A DNA stretch of 64,000 nucleotides from Caldimonas brevitalea (GTDB taxonomy: Bacteria > Pseudomonadota > Gammaproteobacteria > Burkholderiales > Burkholderiaceae_C): contig NZ_CP011371.1 of the NCBI RefSeq assembly GCF_001017435.1, forward strand, positions 6,138,001 to 6,202,000. Reading direction: 5' to 3'. Made by a program: the position numbers and the translations under genes. Numbering within the stretch: the first letter of the stretch is position 1; each line of letters starts with the position of its first letter. The notes under the pieces are model-generated. The model searched no databases and had not been told where the DNA came from. It saw nothing but the letters and a program-made list of their open reading frames with translations. Shown piece after piece: positions 8,102 to 16,694 of the stretch.

Positions 8102-8596
8102 CCCGACCTCCTGTGTTGTACGCGGACATGGGCCGCACAGGAACAGTAGTCATGCAACGGGGTTCGCGCCACCTTCATTCGTGTCAGTGGAAGTCACGCG
8201 GCTTCCCTTGGTGCAGGAACATCCCTTGCACTTCTGCGCCGGCAGTTCGCCCGCGAGGCCGTGCGCACAGAGGGACCGGGAAGGTGATCGGTCTCAGAGT
8301 CGATACCGGTGAAACCAGCGTCAACCTCCCAGTGGTCTGCAGAAACCGAGCAGGTCACGGCCGCGATGCGCGCAGCCTTGGCTCGCCGCAGGGCGGGCCA
8401 AGCGGACTCAGCGGGAGGACTGATCCGCGTCACAACGGCGAGGGCCGGGCCAGCTCCACCGAGGTCGTAGTCCCTGCACTTGGATGTCCTCCGCGATGAC
8501 TTCCCCGAACGCTTGCCGCTCTTCGCCGCTAGGGCCGCGAGCGGTTCAGCTTTCAGGTCGTCGACTTCATGGCAAGCGACCGCTGGTCGCCCCCGG
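8102..8596. other. Intergenic stretch, no gene seen
   Basis: About 495 bases between two PEP-CTERM genes of the same orientation. Open frames here (for example 8194-8643 minus) overlap the real gene end and have no protein-like composition. It must hold the promoter of the 8101 gene, but no clear hexamers were identified. Confidence 0.4.
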
Positions 8597-9403
8597 TCAC
8601 CCCTGTTGCCGGCGCCGGCGTGCCACCCCCCCCAGCGCGGCAAGGCCGGCCAGGGTCAAAGCCCACGTCTGCGGTTCCGGTACGGCGGCGACAGCGCCCA
8701 CGAAATGGAAGGAGCTGTACGGCGTGGCGTACAGCCAGCCATCGGTGTTGTTCTCAAAGGTGATGCTCAGCTGTTCGAAACGCGAGAAAGAGGTGACGGT
8801 CTCATTGCTGAGGGTGACCTCGTAGTAGTCCCAAGGATTGGCAAACAAGCTGCCGGCCTCTCCGGATGCGGTCCAGACGTTGAGCCAAAGCGCCGGTGAG
8901 ATGTCCCAGGATGAGCAGCGTTTTCCGGCCCAGCACTTTGCCGTGATCTCCCCCGTTGCCTCGGTATCGATGGACACCGTCAGGCGCGTATGAGGCGCCA
9001 GTGCGATTTCGGCCGGGTCCTCCGAGTTTCCGAGTGCGAACAGGAAAGACTGATAGCTGGTCGGGTTGCTGACGTCTATCGAGGACTGGAGCGTGCCCGT
9101 CGAGCCGTCGGCGCTGAGATCGCCTCGCGCGCCCGCAGCGCTGAACGAGTCGCGGGTGACGCCCGCCGGCGGATTGAGCGACGCGAGTTGCCCACCACCC
9201 AGGATATATCCTCCCGAGCCCGCCCCATCCGGCCAGTTCCCGAGCAACCGATCAACGCCTTCTTGGTCCGGCTGGTAGCTGTCGGTCGTGTCCAGATCCT
9301 CGAGCGACACCTGCAGGTTGCTATAACGCAGGCTGCCCTTGTCAGCGTGTGCGAGGGGCAGTGCGAGGCACAGGGCGAGGCCCACCAGAGATTTCTTCAA
9401 CAT
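8597..9403 (-). CDS. PEP-CTERM sorting domain protein
   Basis: A 268-residue protein with a clean signal peptide (MLKKSLVGLALCLALPLAHA) followed by DKGSLRYSNLQVSLEDLD, and the anchor AAVPEPQTWALTLAGLAALG with RRRR at the end. The middle has aromatic and Ser-rich beta-type sequence, with CWAGKRCSSWD as a possible disulfide. It is less similar to the tandem pair but shares the start pattern after the signal peptide. AGGGATCG lies 6-13 bases upstream of the ATG at 9403. Confidence 0.85.
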   Translation of the reverse strand: MLKKSLVGLALCLALPLAHADKGSLRYSNLQVSLEDLDTTDSYQPDQEGVDRLLGNWPDGAGSGGYILGGGQLASLNPPAGVTRDSFSAAGARGDLSADGSTGTLQSSIDVSNPTSYQSFLFALGNSEDPAEIALAPHTRLTVSIDTEATGEITAKCWAGKRCSSWDISPALWLNVWTASGEAGSLFANPWDYYEVTLSNETVTSFSRFEQLSITFENNTDGWLYATPYSSFHFVGAVAAVPEPQTWALTLAGLAALGGVARRRRQQG

Positions 9404-10169
9404 GTGTAACGATCCCTATTCATTTCGTATTGTTGATCTGGGCCGCCGCGCACGATTCTCACGTCGTGTTCGGCGCACCAGCGTGGGAATTGTTCTCTCT
9501 GCAACGGCGGGCTTGCTGTAATCGGAGGTGACTGTCACCTCGGCGCCACGCGATCGCGAGTGCGGGGACGGCTCACGTAGGTGTCCACGGTCAGCTGCCG
9601 TCGGCGCCTACGCAGCGGCGGCAGCGGCGAAGGGGTGTGCCGCACGGCTGTCACGCGCCCCGCTCGCCGAAGCCGGCCCGTCGTGCCCACAAGGGAGCCG
9701 AGCGCGCGCGTCGGCTCCTACAACACCGCTCCTACGTGCCCAGCGGGACCACGGCGCAGCGCAGGCCGGCAGCGCATATCGATCGCCAGCAGACGCTCGG
9801 CGGCCGCCCTCGCTACCTCTGCATCTTTGATGCGGAGGTCATCCTCCGAAGGAGCGGTGCCATTGAGGTGACGGCGACAGGGAGACAACATGACACGTTC
9901 CATTGGAGGCGGCGTGCTGCAGCCGCTTGCGCTGATGCGTGAGCGTCTAGACACGGCGCCTTGACCGGCTTGCTTTTACCCACAATTTCGCCTCTTCTAT
10001 GAGCGGTTGGCGCCGAGCCGATGGGATTTCACTGTGAGTACGGTGCTGTGTCGCAACTTGGCAGTACGGGACGGCCCGAGGCTGCCATGGCGAACTTGCG
10101 CAGTACAAGGACGGGCCGAGCGATCGAGGCGGGCCAGAACAGTTGGATTGACGAGGAACTGGACGAGAG
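9404..10169. other. Intergenic stretch of about 770 bases, no supported gene
   Basis: It lies between a PEP-CTERM gene and the IS30 element. Frames here are short, Arg/Pro-rich and without recognisable motifs. A minus-strand piece near 9790-9870 (reading DDLRIKDAEVARAAAERLLA) looks helical and may be a fragment of a lost gene, but cannot be identified. Confidence 0.35.
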
Positions 10170-11297
10170 GGCGGTTTCAAAGCCCAAGTGCAACAACAGG
10201 ATTAATGTCGATGTTGCGCTGGAAGCAATCCTCGAAGAAGACTTCGGCGGGGCTGCGGAAGCCCAGCGTCTTGCGTGGGCGGGTGTTCAGGCTCCAGGCA
10301 ATGGCATCGAGTTGTCGTTGGCTGGAGCCGCTCAGGTCCGTGCCTTTGGGCAGGTACTGCCGCAGCAATCCATTGGTGTTCTCGCAGATGCCTCTCTGCC
10401 ACGGGCTGTGGGGGTCGGCAAAGTAGATCTTCAGCCCGGTGCTCTCGGCCAGCTTCTTGTGCAGCGCCATCTCCTTGCCTTGGTCGTAGGTCAAGGTTTT
10501 GCGCAGCTCGGGGTCCAGTGGCGAGAACGCCAGCTCGAAGCCGTGGAGTGCGTCCAGCGCGGTGGCGCCCTCAATCTTCACCAGCATCACGAACAGCGTC
10601 TTGCGGCACACCAGGGTGCCTACCGCGGACTTGTTCCTGGCGCCCTTGATCAGGTCCCCTTCCCAGTGGCCGGGCAGCAACCGCTCATCGGCCTCGGGCG
10701 GGCGCACGTGGATGCTCACGATGTCGGTGAGCGAGCCGCGCCGGTCCTGCCCGCGAGCACGCGGCTTGCGCGCGCCCTTGCCCTGGCGCAGAAGTGCCAC
10801 CAGCTCCTTGCGAAGCGAGCCGCGCGGCATCGCGTAAATCGCCTGGTAAATCGTCTCGTGGGAAGCGTGCAAGTCAGGTCGTCCTGGGTATTCTTGCTGC
10901 AGTCTGCCGGCGATTTGCTGCGGCGACCAACATTGCTGGAGCAGCCCGCGCACCTCGCGCCAAAGCGCGCTGCCACGGTGGAGCTTGCGCGCCGGGCGAC
11001 TTAGTCGGCGCACCCGCCGCGCTCGCGCACCAGCGTGCACCGCGTCATAGCCCGGGCGCAGCCGCGGACGCCCCAGCAGGGCACGACCGTTTGCTGGCTG
11101 GTGCCCGTTGCGGCGCAGTTCACGACTAATTGTGCTCGGTGCGCGCTGCAACGCTCTGGCGATGGCCCGCGCACTGCTGCCTTGCTGGGTCATCGCCATG
11201 ATGACCCCACGCTCCTCGGGACCCAACTGTTGATAAGTTCTTGTCATGCAAACACTCTGCGGGGGAGGGAGTGTTGCACTTCGCTTTTGAAACCGCC
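10170..11297 (-). mobile_element. IS30-family insertion sequence
   Basis: Bounded by imperfect terminal inverted repeats of 25 bases: 10170-10194 (GGCGGTTTCAAAGCCCAAG...) and the complement of 11273-11297 (GGCGGTTTCAAAAGCGAAG...). One transposase gene fills the interior. The flanks (ACGAGAG left, TTCAGAA right) show no target duplication, so the flanks may have been rearranged after insertion. Confidence 0.85.
10177..11247 (-). CDS. IS30 family transposase
   Basis: A 356-residue DDE transposase. The N-terminal helix-turn-helix region (YQQLGPEERGVIMAMTQQG, then RALQRAPSTISRELRRN) is typical of IS30. The catalytic core shows GHWEGDLIKGA, TYDQGKEM and a C-terminal QRGICENTNGLLRQYLP with the Glu. 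The length is normal and the frame is intact, so the element may still be active. The start codon lies 25 bases inside the right inverted repeat. Confidence 0.92.
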   Translation of the reverse strand: MTRTYQQLGPEERGVIMAMTQQGSSARAIARALQRAPSTISRELRRNGHQPANGRALLGRPRLRPGYDAVHAGARARRVRRLSRPARKLHRGSALWREVRGLLQQCWSPQQIAGRLQQEYPGRPDLHASHETIYQAIYAMPRGSLRKELVALLRQGKGARKPRARGQDRRGSLTDIVSIHVRPPEADERLLPGHWEGDLIKGARNKSAVGTLVCRKTLFVMLVKIEGATALDALHGFELAFSPLDPELRKTLTYDQGKEMALHKKLAESTGLKIYFADPHSPWQRGICENTNGLLRQYLPKGTDLSGSSQRQLDAIAWSLNTRPRKTLGFRSPAEVFFEDCFQRNIDINPVVALGL

Positions 11298-11500
11298 TTC
11301 AGAAAAGTGCGACAACCGTGTGTCACCCCTACCATATCGTTCAATGCTGAACTGTTGTTCAAGTGTCTCGGGTCGAGGAACGCTTATTGTCTCGCTTGGA
11401 TGAGGGCAGCGGACACATGCGCTCTCGGCCCGAGTGCTGCTTCCGCGAGTCCTGCGCCGCTCAGCCGGTCGGTCCCTCACCGGCTCACTGTCTCCCTCTC

Positions 11501-12229
11501 ATGAACGAAACAACGATTCCGGTCCTTCCCTGCGTGTCGCCCGAAGCGGTCCTCGACTTCTATCACGCGCTCGGCTTCGAGACGACCTATCGAATGACCC
11601 AGCCTTACCTGTACATGGTGTTCAAGTTGGGCGGCTTCCAGCTTCACTTCGGCAGGGCACCGAAGGGCCTGGATCCGCACGAGGAACACTCGGGCTGCTG
11701 CCTGGTCATCGTGGACGCAGTGGCGTCCTACCATCGATCGTTCAGCGGCGCGCTTCGCGCAAGGTACGGGAAGGTGCCCTCGCGCGGCCTGCCCCGCATC
11801 ACCCGATTTCGCACGGGACAGAGCCGCTTCACGGTGATCGACCCGTCGGGCAACAGCCTCATCTTCATCCAGCGGGACGAACCTGCTCACCTCGACTACG
11901 GCGGCTCCGACACCCTTACGGGTCTCGCCAAGGCCATCGACAACGCGCGCATCCTTTGCAACTTCAGAAACGACGACCGGGCGGCCGCGAAAGTCCTCGA
12001 TACGGCACTCCGAAAGCACTGGGGCGAGGCCTCCGTACAGGACAAGGTGCGGGCACTTGCAGCGCGTGTGGACATCGCGATCGCGATGGAAGACGTGCAG
12101 CAGTGCCGGCAGCTACACGGTCGACTGCAAGAAATAGATCTCCTTGACGAAGTTCGCGAGAAACTGCGCGCCGAACTGGAGATCCTCGACGGGCTGACTC
12201 AGTGGCTGTCAAAGGCGGCCGCCGGATGA
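11501..12229 (+). CDS. Glyoxalase/bleomycin-resistance (VOC) superfamily protein with C-terminal helical extension
   Basis: A 242-residue protein. Residues 1-130 have the VOC pattern: TTIPVLPCVSPEAVLDFYHA, LGFETTYR, FKLGGFQLHFGR, and FTVIDPSGNSLIFIQRDEP near the end of the domain. VOC proteins are metal-dependent dioxygenases, isomerases or drug-binding resistance proteins. Residues 140-242 form a mostly helical extension (KAIDNARILCNF, DKVRALAARVDIAIAMED, LLDEVREKLRAELEILDGL) not normal for minimal VOC proteins. The ATG at 11501 gives the correct domain start; no strong ribosome binding site is visible. Exact substrate unknown. Confidence 0.75.
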   Translation: MNETTIPVLPCVSPEAVLDFYHALGFETTYRMTQPYLYMVFKLGGFQLHFGRAPKGLDPHEEHSGCCLVIVDAVASYHRSFSGALRARYGKVPSRGLPRITRFRTGQSRFTVIDPSGNSLIFIQRDEPAHLDYGGSDTLTGLAKAIDNARILCNFRNDDRAAAKVLDTALRKHWGEASVQDKVRALAARVDIAIAMEDVQQCRQLHGRLQEIDLLDEVREKLRAELEILDGLTQWLSKAAAG

Positions 12230-12239
12230 TCGTCATTTC

Positions 12240-12720
12240 CACAGGCTTTCGCCGGTGCCGCGCCGACGGCCACCAGCGTCAGGGCCACGACGACGTTAAT
12301 GGCAGGTCTGGCGCCATCCATCCCCGCCGCCGCATCAGCACCGAAGCGGCGTAGCCGAAGGCATACAGCGTGACCAACAGCCCCACCACGGCGCCCCACA
12401 GCCGGTCCTCGGTCCAGCCGTGCTGGGGGACCCGCTGTCCCAATCCCCAGTCGCCGAGCAGCGCGAGCGCTGGCATGGCCAACCAGGCAAGCGAGAGCGA
12501 CTGCGCCATCCAGTCCGGGAACGAGCGGGTCTCGCGGCCGTCCCGGAAGGCGGCGTTGACAAAGGTGATGGTCAGTGCCGCGAACCAGAACAGATAGAAA
12601 GCCGCGTGTCGGGTGGCGAACAGCGGTTCAACGCCGGTGAAGGCCAGCGCCACCAGCCAGGCTGCGGCCCACAGCAGCACCCAGAGCACACAGGCAAGCG
12701 CTGCGCACACCGGCACCAGC
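12240..12720 (-). pseudogene. DUF4153 membrane protein fragment
   Basis: The minus strand encodes an internal piece of a DUF4153-type polytopic membrane protein: CAALACVLWVLLWAAAWLVA, then ATRHAAFYLFWFAAL, ending TEDRLWGAVVGLLVTLYAFG. The reading then shifts frame (INVVVALTLVAVGAA). Neither the N-terminal part nor the true C-terminus is present, so this is a remnant. Confidence 0.6.
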
Positions 12721-12833
12721 AGCGAATTGCGCCAGCAACCCTCTCAGGCGCCGCCCAGGCCAGCGTCCTGGAAAACGCTCTCGTCCAATTCCTGGTCGAC
12801 CTAACTGTTCTGCCTCGCCTCGTCCGCGAGACG

Positions 12834-12913
12834 GGGTCAAGGCCTTAAATCTGAAGTGGGGCACGGTGCAATGTTCGAGGACGGGGCGGGACTTCAAATT
12901 TAAGGCCTGACCC
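12834..12913. repeat. REPIN-like inverted repeat element, copy 1
   Basis: The left arm GGGTCAAGGCCTTAAATCTG and the right arm ending AAATTTAAGGCCTGACCC are inverted copies separated by about 33 bases (GGGCACGGTGCAATGTTCG...). The same 80-base unit, with the same centre, recurs at 16695-16773. Single arms occur at 20798, 26471, 29961 and 34211. This element lies directly upstream of a PEP-CTERM gene whose 5' end seems to be cut at the repeat. Confidence 0.8.
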
Positions 12914-12950
12914 TGTTGCCTAATTCGGGGCACCGCGTCGCCTGCGCCTG

Positions 12951-13778
12951 GTGGATGCACTTGCCCTCCTGGCGTGCTGCTGGGGCAGCGCCGCTGCGGC
13001 GCCAGTCGAGGCGTCCGCCTCGTGGTCGAACTTGCGGTTCGAGGTGATCGACCTCGACCGCCACGACGGGGTCGAGGCGGGCTACAGATTCGGCAAGACG
13101 TTCAGCGATGCGACCGGGGCCGACTTGCTGGCATACCCGGACAGGCAAGGGTTGCAAAAAGGTTCCAGCTCGTCAGAGTTCATGGCGCCGCTGACTGCCG
13201 AGTTGTCGCGCCCGGGGTTGCGCGCGGTGGCCTCGCTCGATCCCCTGTCGGGCGGCAAAGTGAGCAGCAATCTGTGGAGACGCGGCGAGCTCTTGTCGCA
13301 GCTGTACACCTATCGCGATGTCCCTTATTTGCAACCTCCCACCGGGGAACTGGGCATCTTGCTGAAGCCGAACACCCAGCTCATCGTCACAGTCGACGTC
13401 GCTGTGAGGGCGACCGATGCGGGGGTGCTCGATGGCGTATACACGACGGCCTCGGCCAGCGCCTCCATCGACAGCCGTGCGATTGACCAACCCTCGGAGT
13501 TCGAAAACATCGGGAGCACAGGTACCCGCACCAGTACCGACGAATTCGCCGAGAGTTGGGAGCACTCCGCTTCTATCTCGACGACGATGATCAATCGGTC
13601 TGACCAATTGCTCGACCACGCCCTGTTCCTGACCCTCCACGCCGATGTCAGTGCGGATGTCCCGGCCGTGCCTGAGCCTTCCACCTATGCGCTGCTGGCG
13701 GGTGGCCTAGGTCTGCTCTCTTTCTATACGCGGCGCTGCCGCCACGCCGAGGCCCGTCGAGCCCCGCCGGCCGCGTGA
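12951..13778 (+). CDS. PEP-CTERM sorting domain protein, 5' end abuts REPIN element
   Basis: A 275-residue protein from a GTG at 12951. The N-terminus (VDALALLACCWGSAAAAPVE) is the hydrophobic core of a signal peptide. Six in-frame codons upstream (RRLRL region) look like its positively charged n-region, but the frame is closed by TAA at 12921 just after the REPIN, so the original start may have been replaced. The mature start LRFEVIDLDRHDGVEAGYRF belongs to the family shared with 6082 and 7166. The anchor is AVPEPSTYALLAGGLGLLSF plus RRCRHAEARR. No ribosome binding site is convincing before the GTG, so expression is doubtful. Confidence 0.75.
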   Translation: MDALALLACCWGSAAAAPVEASASWSNLRFEVIDLDRHDGVEAGYRFGKTFSDATGADLLAYPDRQGLQKGSSSSEFMAPLTAELSRPGLRAVASLDPLSGGKVSSNLWRRGELLSQLYTYRDVPYLQPPTGELGILLKPNTQLIVTVDVAVRATDAGVLDGVYTTASASASIDSRAIDQPSEFENIGSTGTRTSTDEFAESWEHSASISTTMINRSDQLLDHALFLTLHADVSADVPAVPEPSTYALLAGGLGLLSFYTRRCRHAEARRAPPAA

Positions 13779-14393
13779 GATGGGCCCGGAGGACGCCAGG
13801 CGTAGTGCGCCGCGGCGACTCCGCAGAGGACCGTTCAACCACAGCACGCCGGCGCTGCCGCGGTCGCCGCTGCAGCGCGGCCGCTCGCATACTCTGCAGT
13901 CGGCCTTGCCAAGAGCCCTCTTCTGCTCCGTCGTCGCGCACAGCACCTGCGCCTGCTGGGCGAACTGCGTAGCAGCCTACGGACAAGGAACGCAGGCGAT
14001 GCGAACAGGGGACATTGCTGGCCGTAAGCTTCCCCTCCCCGCCCTCAACGACGGGCCTCTCGCGGTTCTGGTGAATCTCCGGATGAACTACAGAGACGGT
14101 ACGGGTTTGCGGCCGGACAAGTCCACCCAAAAATCGAGGGCCTTGGAGGCTCATTTTTGCCGCGGCTATGGCGCGTCGTACCGTTTCGTCCAGTGCATCG
14201 ACGCTGTGTACCTACTGCCGGCCCCCAAACAACGCGAGTCGACGTACAAGCACTCGCCGTTGAGCAAATGAGCCGCATGTCCCCCGGCTACAGCGGGCTC
14301 ACCGTCGTCCGGGCGGCTTGACGACAGAGCCGCCCCTTGCTCGCGGGTCAGGCCACACGCCAAGCGAGCGCTTTGCGCTCCGCAGTCCCAAAA
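13779..14393. other. Intergenic stretch of about 615 bases, no supported gene
   Basis: Frames are open on both strands, but translations are Arg/Ser/Pro-rich and unrelated to known domains. A plus frame 13780-14271 could be read (163 residues) without a ribosome binding site or family resemblance, and was not accepted. Confidence 0.35.
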
Positions 14394-14428
14394 TTGCGCT
14401 TGCAACGCAAATGCAATACAATCAGAGC
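14394..14428 (+). promoter_or_regulatory. Promoter/operator of the toxin-antitoxin operon, leaderless transcript likely
   Basis: TTGCGC (14394-14399) and TACAAT (14417-14422) are separated by 17 bases. The antitoxin ATG at 14429 is only 6 bases after the -10, at the expected +1, so the mRNA is probably leaderless. TTGCG-N7-CGCAA (14394-14410) overlaps the -35 and could be the autoregulatory operator. Confidence 0.6.
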
Positions 14429-14701
14429 ATGAAATCCGCCGTGCTTCCCCAAGTCCGCGTTGAGCCGGAACTGCGCAATGAGCTCGAGGCCGTCTTGCAC
14501 CCCGGCGAGACGCTGTCGGAATTCGTCGAGGCTTCCGTACGCAAAGCGGTGGAGTACCGCCGCGTCCAAACCCGGTTTCACGAGCGCGGCGAGACCGCTT
14601 GGGAGAACTACCAGCGGACGGGCGTGACCGTGTCGGCCGATGACGTACTGGAGCGGCTGCAGGGCAAGCTTGATGCGAAGCGGCGGCAACTCGAAGGATG
14701 A
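14429..14701 (+). CDS. YlcI/YnfO-like antitoxin of a type II toxin-antitoxin pair
   Basis: A 90-residue protein: MKSAVLPQVRVEPELRNELE, then GETLSEFVEASVRKAVEYRR, then RGETAWENYQRTGV and SADDVLERLQGKLDAKRRQL. The N-terminal strand followed by two helices is a ribbon-helix-helix arrangement for DNA binding; the C-terminal helices would wrap the toxin. It overlaps the ParE-type toxin gene by four bases (ATGA, 14698-14701), which shows coupled translation. The start follows from the N-terminal strand and the promoter spacing. It presumably represses its own promoter. Confidence 0.8.
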   Translation: MKSAVLPQVRVEPELRNELEAVLHPGETLSEFVEASVRKAVEYRRVQTRFHERGETAWENYQRTGVTVSADDVLERLQGKLDAKRRQLEG

Positions 14702-15012
14702 GCTTCGAGGTTCGTTTCTCTCCTGAAGCAGACGACGACCTCGCACGCCTGTTCGATTTCTTGCTGGACAGGGCCCAGACGGTCGAAGATCTCGACGATG
14801 CCCAACTGGCAATTCACGCGATCCGCTCGGCTGTGTTTCATCAGCTGGCTGCGACTCCGTACAGCTTTAGAAAGACCGGAAAGAGCCCCACCCGACGTGA
14901 ACTCATCATTCCGTTCGGCCGGACCGGGTACGTGGCCCTCTATGAGATTTCCGGACCGTCGAACATCGTCGTGTTGGCTGTGCGGCATCAGCGTGAAGAG
15001 GACTACTACTGA
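14698..15012 (+). CDS. ParE/RelE-superfamily toxin
   Basis: A 104-residue protein of typical length. MSFEVRFSPEADDDLARLFD and FLLDRAQTVEDLDDAQLAI give the two N-terminal helices after strand 1. The core strands are seen in FRKTGKSPTRRELIIPF, GYVALYEI and NIVVLAVRHQREEDYY, the last being the usual ParE ending. ParE-type toxins poison DNA gyrase, whereas RelE-type members cleave mRNA at the ribosome; the sequence alone favours ParE. The gene overlaps its antitoxin gene and should be expressed with it. Confidence 0.85.
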   Translation: MSFEVRFSPEADDDLARLFDFLLDRAQTVEDLDDAQLAIHAIRSAVFHQLAATPYSFRKTGKSPTRRELIIPFGRTGYVALYEISGPSNIVVLAVRHQREEDYY

Positions 15013-15179
15013 CCCGGTGCGCGGCAAGCCCCGCCGTTCAGGGCAGGGAAGGATTGCGCGGATGCGACCTCAGGCGCGGTGAACGGTCACACCGCTCGAC
15101 GGGTTCCAATCCGCTCGCGCAAGCTTAAAGCGGCAGGCCGTCGCCCCGTAGCTCAACCGTTTGTCGATGCTGTTGTGTG

Positions 15180-15211
15180 AGCGTACGGTCAAGGCGCGTT
15201 GACCGTACGCT
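15180..15211. repeat. Perfect 13-bp inverted repeat (hairpin)
   Basis: AGCGTACGGTCAA (15180-15192) and TTGACCGTACGCT (15199-15211) are perfect complements around GGCGCG. No T tract follows, so a simple terminator is not obvious. It lies 10 bases before a duplicated piece of the cassette ADP-ribosylglycohydrolase gene. The whole stretch 15013-15456 has no supported gene. Confidence 0.7.
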
Positions 15212-15221
15212 TACCTGGTTT

Positions 15222-15299
15222 CGAAGATGCAATGTGGTTGGCCGTTAGCGGTGGCGGTGATCGAGACACCATCTGTGCGATCGTAGGGGGGGTTGTTGC
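15222..15299 (+). repeat. 78-base duplicate of the ADP-ribosylglycohydrolase gene interior
   Basis: Bases 15222-15299 are identical to 4956-5033, which encode the C-terminal metal-site region (EDAMWLAVSGGGDRDTICAI). The copy has no gene around it. Identity over the full 78 bases indicates a recent event, either transfer of a partial cassette or a recombination scar. Confidence 0.9.
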
Positions 15300-15456
15300 T
15301 CAGAGCCGGGGGCTGCTCGGTCTGAAAAACTCGATGGAGCGACGCCAGAGGACAACTCGCGCTTGACGATGGCGCGAGCTGTTATGACCGCTGCTACCTC
15401 AACGTGCCGCGAGTGACCTACCGCACGAGCCAAGCGAGCTTCTGCGCGCTCAAATG

Positions 15457-15930
15457 ATGGCTGCACGCACATTCACGGTCCTCTTGCTGTTCTCGTCGCT
15501 CACGGCCGGTGCGGCCGATTGCATCAATGCGCCGCGCCGGACCAATGGGCAGAACTACAAGGACAGGGCACTGGCAAGCTGCATCTCTGCGGCTTACAAG
15601 GGATCGGCTGGCGGCGAGGACGCCGACATCAGCAAGAGCGCGTTTATCGAGTGGACGTACTACGAAGAAGACAAGGGCGACGCGGCAACCGACCAGCTGG
15701 TGGAGAAGTATCTGCGCCGGGACTACACCAACCCCGTCGATGGTTATGCCGGTGCCAAATTCGACCTGCTCAAGTGCCTGGACATACGGCGGTCGGGCCC
15801 GAGCGAGTATTTACAAACATCAACCAGCGACGACGCCTCAGATGCGTACACTGTGCGCGGCCGTAGGGCCCACCTCAATGGGCGGGCGCCTTCCCATCGT
15901 GCACAAGAACTTGTTTTCCATAGGGAGTGA
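15457..15930 (+). CDS. Tai4-like T6SS amidase immunity protein, no adjacent amidase
   Basis: The protein has a signal peptide (MAARTFTVLLLFSSLTAGAA) and a Tai4-type periplasmic domain: YKDRALASCISAAYKG, then FIEWTYYEEDKGDAATDQLV and AGAKFDLLKCLDI. Tai4 proteins protect against the D,L-endopeptidase amidase Tae4. The last 45 residues after LKCLD differ from the other Tai4-like proteins here, which end FHSKELDQLASKLAK, so the C-terminus may have been replaced by readthrough into foreign sequence. No tae4 lies next to it. The start is ATG 15457 or 15454; no ribosome binding site is clear. It ends one base before the next PEP-CTERM start. Confidence 0.7.
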   Translation: MAARTFTVLLLFSSLTAGAADCINAPRRTNGQNYKDRALASCISAAYKGSAGGEDADISKSAFIEWTYYEEDKGDAATDQLVEKYLRRDYTNPVDGYAGAKFDLLKCLDIRRSGPSEYLQTSTSDDASDAYTVRGRRAHLNGRAPSHRAQELVFHRE

Positions 15931-15931
15931 T

Positions 15932-16663
15932 ATGTTGTCCAAGACTATCCTGGCGGCCGCGGCTGCCTTGTGCGTTGCCGCCCCGGCGGGCGCAGACGTG
16001 CTGGCCCAGGCGTCCGTCGAGCAGTTGCGCTTCGTGGTGACCGATCTGACGCCCGATGACGAGATCGATGCGAGCTTTACCTTCGACGCTGGTCTGACAG
16101 AGTTCTACCAGGTCTACACCGGTGACCGCAGCTTCAAGGCCGACACGTTCTTCGCCAAGCATACGGTCGAAGAGAACAGCGTGAAGCTGCAGAGCGGTGC
16201 GGACAGCCTCAGCGCGACGGTGCGGTATCCAGCGAACCCGGGCGGGGGATGGTCCGAGGGAAAGGTCGCAACCGAAGGGTATGTGACGCTCGCGCCCAAT
16301 TCAGCATTCACCTTTTCCGGCGTGCTCAAGGCCGACATCTGCTTGGGGGAGGTGCCGTGTGAGGGCGTCGTCGGCATCGCATCGGCTTGGCTCAATTTTC
16401 CCGGGCGCCCCGGGCCGGATGCGATCGGTCAGAACATGGTGGAGGTCGCGGACGGCCTTCTCGACTCCGCTACCCAATCGTTCTCCTACATCTACGAGAA
16501 TCGCTCCTCGCAGTCGGTGCGGCTCTACCTCGGCATGGACGCCTTTGCCTACCACTACACCGCTCCGGTTCCTGAGCCGGCGACTTATGCCTTGATGGCC
16601 GCGGGCCTTGCCGCGGTTGGCGCATTGGCACGCCGGCGCCGGGCAGCCAGCACGGCGACTTGA
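15932..16663 (+). CDS. PEP-CTERM sorting domain protein
   Basis: A 243-residue protein with signal peptide MLSKTILAAAAALCVAAPAG. The mature start QLRFVVTDLTPDDEIDASF is the same motif as in the PEP-CTERM proteins at 6082, 7166 and 12951. A disulfide is possible in ADICLGEVPCEG. The anchor is APVPEPATYALMAAGLAAVG followed by ARRRRAAS. AGGGAGTG stands 5 bases before the ATG. A REPIN-like element follows 31 bases after the stop. Confidence 0.87.
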   Translation: MLSKTILAAAAALCVAAPAGADVLAQASVEQLRFVVTDLTPDDEIDASFTFDAGLTEFYQVYTGDRSFKADTFFAKHTVEENSVKLQSGADSLSATVRYPANPGGGWSEGKVATEGYVTLAPNSAFTFSGVLKADICLGEVPCEGVVGIASAWLNFPGRPGPDAIGQNMVEVADGLLDSATQSFSYIYENRSSQSVRLYLGMDAFAYHYTAPVPEPATYALMAAGLAAVGALARRRRAASTAT

Positions 16664-16694
16664 TCTCTTCCTGCCGTTCCAGGGTCACGAGACG

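Noticed and set aside
8194..8643. 149-codon open frame, minus strand
   Set aside because: It overlaps the end of a certain PEP-CTERM gene, lacks a ribosome binding site and has no protein-like pattern.
10021..11004. 327-codon plus-strand frame over the IS30 transposase
   Set aside because: Shadow of the transposase on the opposite strand.
10160..11307. Target-site duplication of the IS30 element
   Set aside because: The flanking bases ACGAGAG and TTCAGAA do not match.
12199..12399. Minus-strand frame at the 3' end of the VOC gene
   Set aside because: It is the frameshifted tail of the DUF4153 remnant, not a separate gene.
13780..14271. 163-codon open frame, plus strand
   Set aside because: Arg/Ser/Pro-rich, no start signal, no motif; open by high GC.
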